Assembly (NCBI GenBank): GCA_902766305.1
Contig: CACXDE010000012.1
Coordinates: 1-17,543 of the forward strand
Length of the DNA: 17,543 nt
Direction: 5' to 3'
Source: an uncultured Ruminococcus sp.
GTDB lineage: Bacteria; Bacillota; Clostridia; Oscillospirales; Acutalibacteraceae
Under the pieces are notes generated by a model. The model was not told the origin of the DNA. It saw only the letters and a list, made by a program, of their open reading frames with translations, and ran no database searches. The translations under genes and the position numbers were made by a program. This document shows, in pieces, positions 15,149 through 17,543 of the stretch. Positions within the stretch are counted from its first letter, which is position 1. The number at the start of each line of letters is the position of its first letter.

Positions 15149-15231
15149 TGAATCGGCGGACAGGCGGAAATGTGTTGACTGTGTACAGATCGGTGAATGC
15201 TCATCCGGAACTGCGCCGGGAGGTGGCTTGA

Positions 15232-16263
15232 TTGGAACCGGCTCAAAGAAAAATGAAGATCCTTGAAGCGGTCGTAGAAGCTTATATCAGAACCGGAGAA
15301 CCAGTGGGATCAAAAACCTTGTGTGAAAGCCTTGAGTTTAATGTTTCCAGTGCGACAATAAGAAATGATATGGCAGAGCTTGCCTCGATCGGTCTTTTGG
15401 AACAAACGCACACATCGTCAGGACGTATACCCACTGAGCTTGGATACAGGATATATGTGGATAAGCTGATGAAGGATGTTCCACTGACAAAATATGAGAA
15501 GTCACAGATAGACAGCACCTTGTATTTGGGGTCGGATGCGCCGGAGCATTTGCTTGAAAGTGCGGCGTCTCTGCTGTCTGAAATGACAAGATATGCTTCT
15601 GTTGCTTCTGCACCTCTTGGTGATGAGGCAGTGATAAGAAATATCCGCTTTGTTCAGACAGGAAGATACACGGCGATGATAGTTCTTATTACGTCAACAG
15701 GTTCTGTCAAAACGGGACTGTTCAGGTGCGAGTATGTTGTCACTCCGGAAATAATAGGTATGTTCGAGAAAACCATGAACGAGAGGTTTGCAGGAATGAG
15801 CGTCAAGGGTGTTACTCCGGCATTCATGCAAAGTGCGGCAGCTTCTCTTGGCGATATGTCCATGCTGCTGTCGAATGTTCTTTTGGCTGTATCAGATACC
15901 GCTAAGCAGGCGGCGGATACGGGGGTTTTCATAAAGGGACAGTCAAACCTGTTTCTTATGCCTCAGCTGACGTCAGCATCCGGCAAAAGGGTAATGGAGC
16001 TGCTGGGACATTCGGGCGAGCTGAGCAGGCTTATAAGATCAGCGGAAACAAAGGCAAGCGTACTTATAGGAAGTGAAATGAATGACCCGGCTTTGCGTGA
16101 TCTTAGCATAGTTGTTTCCCGCTATGAGGCGAATCCGTGCTGCTGCGGCATGCTGGCAGTGATAGGTTCTGTGAGGATGAATTATCCTAAGGTTACGGCG
16201 GCTCTTGAATATACGGCGGATACGGTCGGCAGGCTTCTCAGGGAATTTTTAGAGATCGACTGA
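15232..16263 (+). CDS. hrcA: heat-inducible transcriptional repressor HrcA
   Basis: HrcA represses class I heat-shock genes by binding CIRCE (here at 15122-15148) and so controls its own operon. At 343 residues it has normal length. The N-terminal winged helix-turn-helix (about 5-75) contains GEPVGSKTLCE, SSATIRNDMAELA and SSGRIPTELGYRIYVD, which are strongly conserved in the family. The rest is the GAF-like dimerisation and inserted domain (about 90-340) with typical low conservation. The start is TTG at 15232, with GGGAGGTGG 5-8 bases before it. grpE follows 33 bases after the stop and dnaK after that, the standard clostridial order. A leader of about 110 bases with CIRCE lies upstream. Confidence 0.97.
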   Translation: MEPAQRKMKILEAVVEAYIRTGEPVGSKTLCESLEFNVSSATIRNDMAELASIGLLEQTHTSSGRIPTELGYRIYVDKLMKDVPLTKYEKSQIDSTLYLGSDAPEHLLESAASLLSEMTRYASVASAPLGDEAVIRNIRFVQTGRYTAMIVLITSTGSVKTGLFRCEYVVTPEIIGMFEKTMNERFAGMSVKGVTPAFMQSAAASLGDMSMLLSNVLLAVSDTAKQAADTGVFIKGQSNLFLMPQLTSASGKRVMELLGHSGELSRLIRSAETKASVLIGSEMNDPALRDLSIVVSRYEANPCCCGMLAVIGSVRMNYPKVTAALEYTADTVGRLLREFLEID

Positions 16264-16296
16264 CAGGCATTTCGATGTAAGAAAGGAGAATGTGTC

Positions 16297-16842
16297 TTGG
16301 CAAGGAAAAAAACGGCAAAGTCTGCTTCAAAGGCTGATGCAGCTGCCGTAAAAGAAAACGATGGAGACACCGTGACAAAGGCAGAATACGATAAATTAAA
16401 GGAAGAATATGAAAAACTGAAAAAGGATTCTGAGACTCAGAAGGAACAATTTCTGAGGATGGCAGCTGAGTATGATAATTTCCGTAAGAGAACGGAAAAA
16501 GAAAAGCTTGCTACTTTTGATAATGCGGTAGCTGCTACGGTGGAAGCGTTTTTACCTGTCGCAGATAATTTTGCTCTTGCCGTTGCATCAAGCGAAAATG
16601 CGGGTGACGAATTTAAAAAAGGTCTTGAAATGATCAAGAAACAGTTTGAAAATGCTTTCAAACAAATGAATATTGAGGAATTTGGCGAGCGCGGAGATGA
16701 GTTCGATCCGAAATTCCATAATGCGGTTCAGAGAGTGGATGACGATGAACTTGGAGAAGATTATGTTGCTTCTGTTTATCAGAAGGGATATAAGATAGGA
16801 GACAAGATCATCAGACACGCAATGGTCACTGTAGCACAGTAA
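16297..16842 (+). CDS. grpE: nucleotide exchange factor GrpE
   Basis: GrpE releases ADP from DnaK and so resets the chaperone cycle; it also acts as a thermosensor. It has 181 residues. The basic, Ala-rich N-terminus is followed by a long coiled coil (about 25-75) that forms the dimer, with the MAAEYDNFRKRTEKEK stretch at its end. The C-terminal beta domain that touches DnaK has the signature GDEFDPKFHNAVQRV. The start is TTG at 16297, with AAAGGAGA 8 bases upstream. It lies 33 bases after hrcA and 88 bases before dnaK, in the same operon under CIRCE control. Confidence 0.97.
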   Translation: MARKKTAKSASKADAAAVKENDGDTVTKAEYDKLKEEYEKLKKDSETQKEQFLRMAAEYDNFRKRTEKEKLATFDNAVAATVEAFLPVADNFALAVASSENAGDEFKKGLEMIKKQFENAFKQMNIEEFGERGDEFDPKFHNAVQRVDDDELGEDYVASVYQKGYKIGDKIIRHAMVTVAQ

Positions 16843-16900
16843 GACCATATTTAAGTCGGAACAGCTGTGAAATAATCAGCTTGAAATAAAACAATAATGA

Positions 16901-17543
<643 letters not shown>

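Overview
The window looks like chromosomal DNA from a moderately low-GC Gram-positive anaerobe of the Clostridia, most likely a Ruminococcus-like member of the Oscillospiraceae. This rests on gene content (HrcA-regulated hrcA-grpE-dnaK with a perfect CIRCE operator, cdaA-cdaR, a long MacB-like ABC exporter, a DUF4830 protein), on strong GGAGG ribosome binding sites, on frequent TTG start codons, and on short repeats in the gaps. The genus is inference; no rRNA gene is present.

Layout. Bases 1-278 hold a cluster of a dispersed intergenic repeat. Bases 279-6555 are a five-gene minus-strand operon with overlapping or abutting genes, read from a good promoter at 6646-6674. In transcription order it encodes a TPR-SUFU-Imm33 (DUF2185) cytosolic protein, a SulP anion transporter with STAS domain, a two-helix DUF3592-type membrane protein, a transglutaminase-like lipoprotein, and a four-helix DUF3592-type membrane protein. 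Bases 6556-7091 are a divergent promoter region with repeats. Bases 7092-9330 are cdaA and cdaR (c-di-AMP synthesis and its regulator), followed by a single-chain ABC exporter (9414-12179) that ends in a clear terminator. A converging minus-strand ROK glucokinase-type gene (12607-13560) has its own terminator and promoter. Bases 13561-14175 hold no gene but contain a composite repeat of 7-bp arrays around a stem-loop. A 67-aa orphan gene (minus) and a DUF4830 gene (plus) diverge from about 14380-14525. The window ends in the heat-shock operon: promoter, CIRCE, hrcA, grpE and the first 204 codons of dnaK.

How the genes work together. HrcA binds CIRCE to repress its own operon, and GrpE is the nucleotide exchange factor for DnaK. 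CdaR is the membrane partner of CdaA. The five-gene minus operon is the least familiar unit: a cytosolic protein built from immunity-type domains, a transporter and three envelope proteins are tightly coupled, and their joint function is not known to me. The other notable signal is non-coding: one dispersed repeat family in three gaps, and arrays of degenerate heptamers in two gaps.
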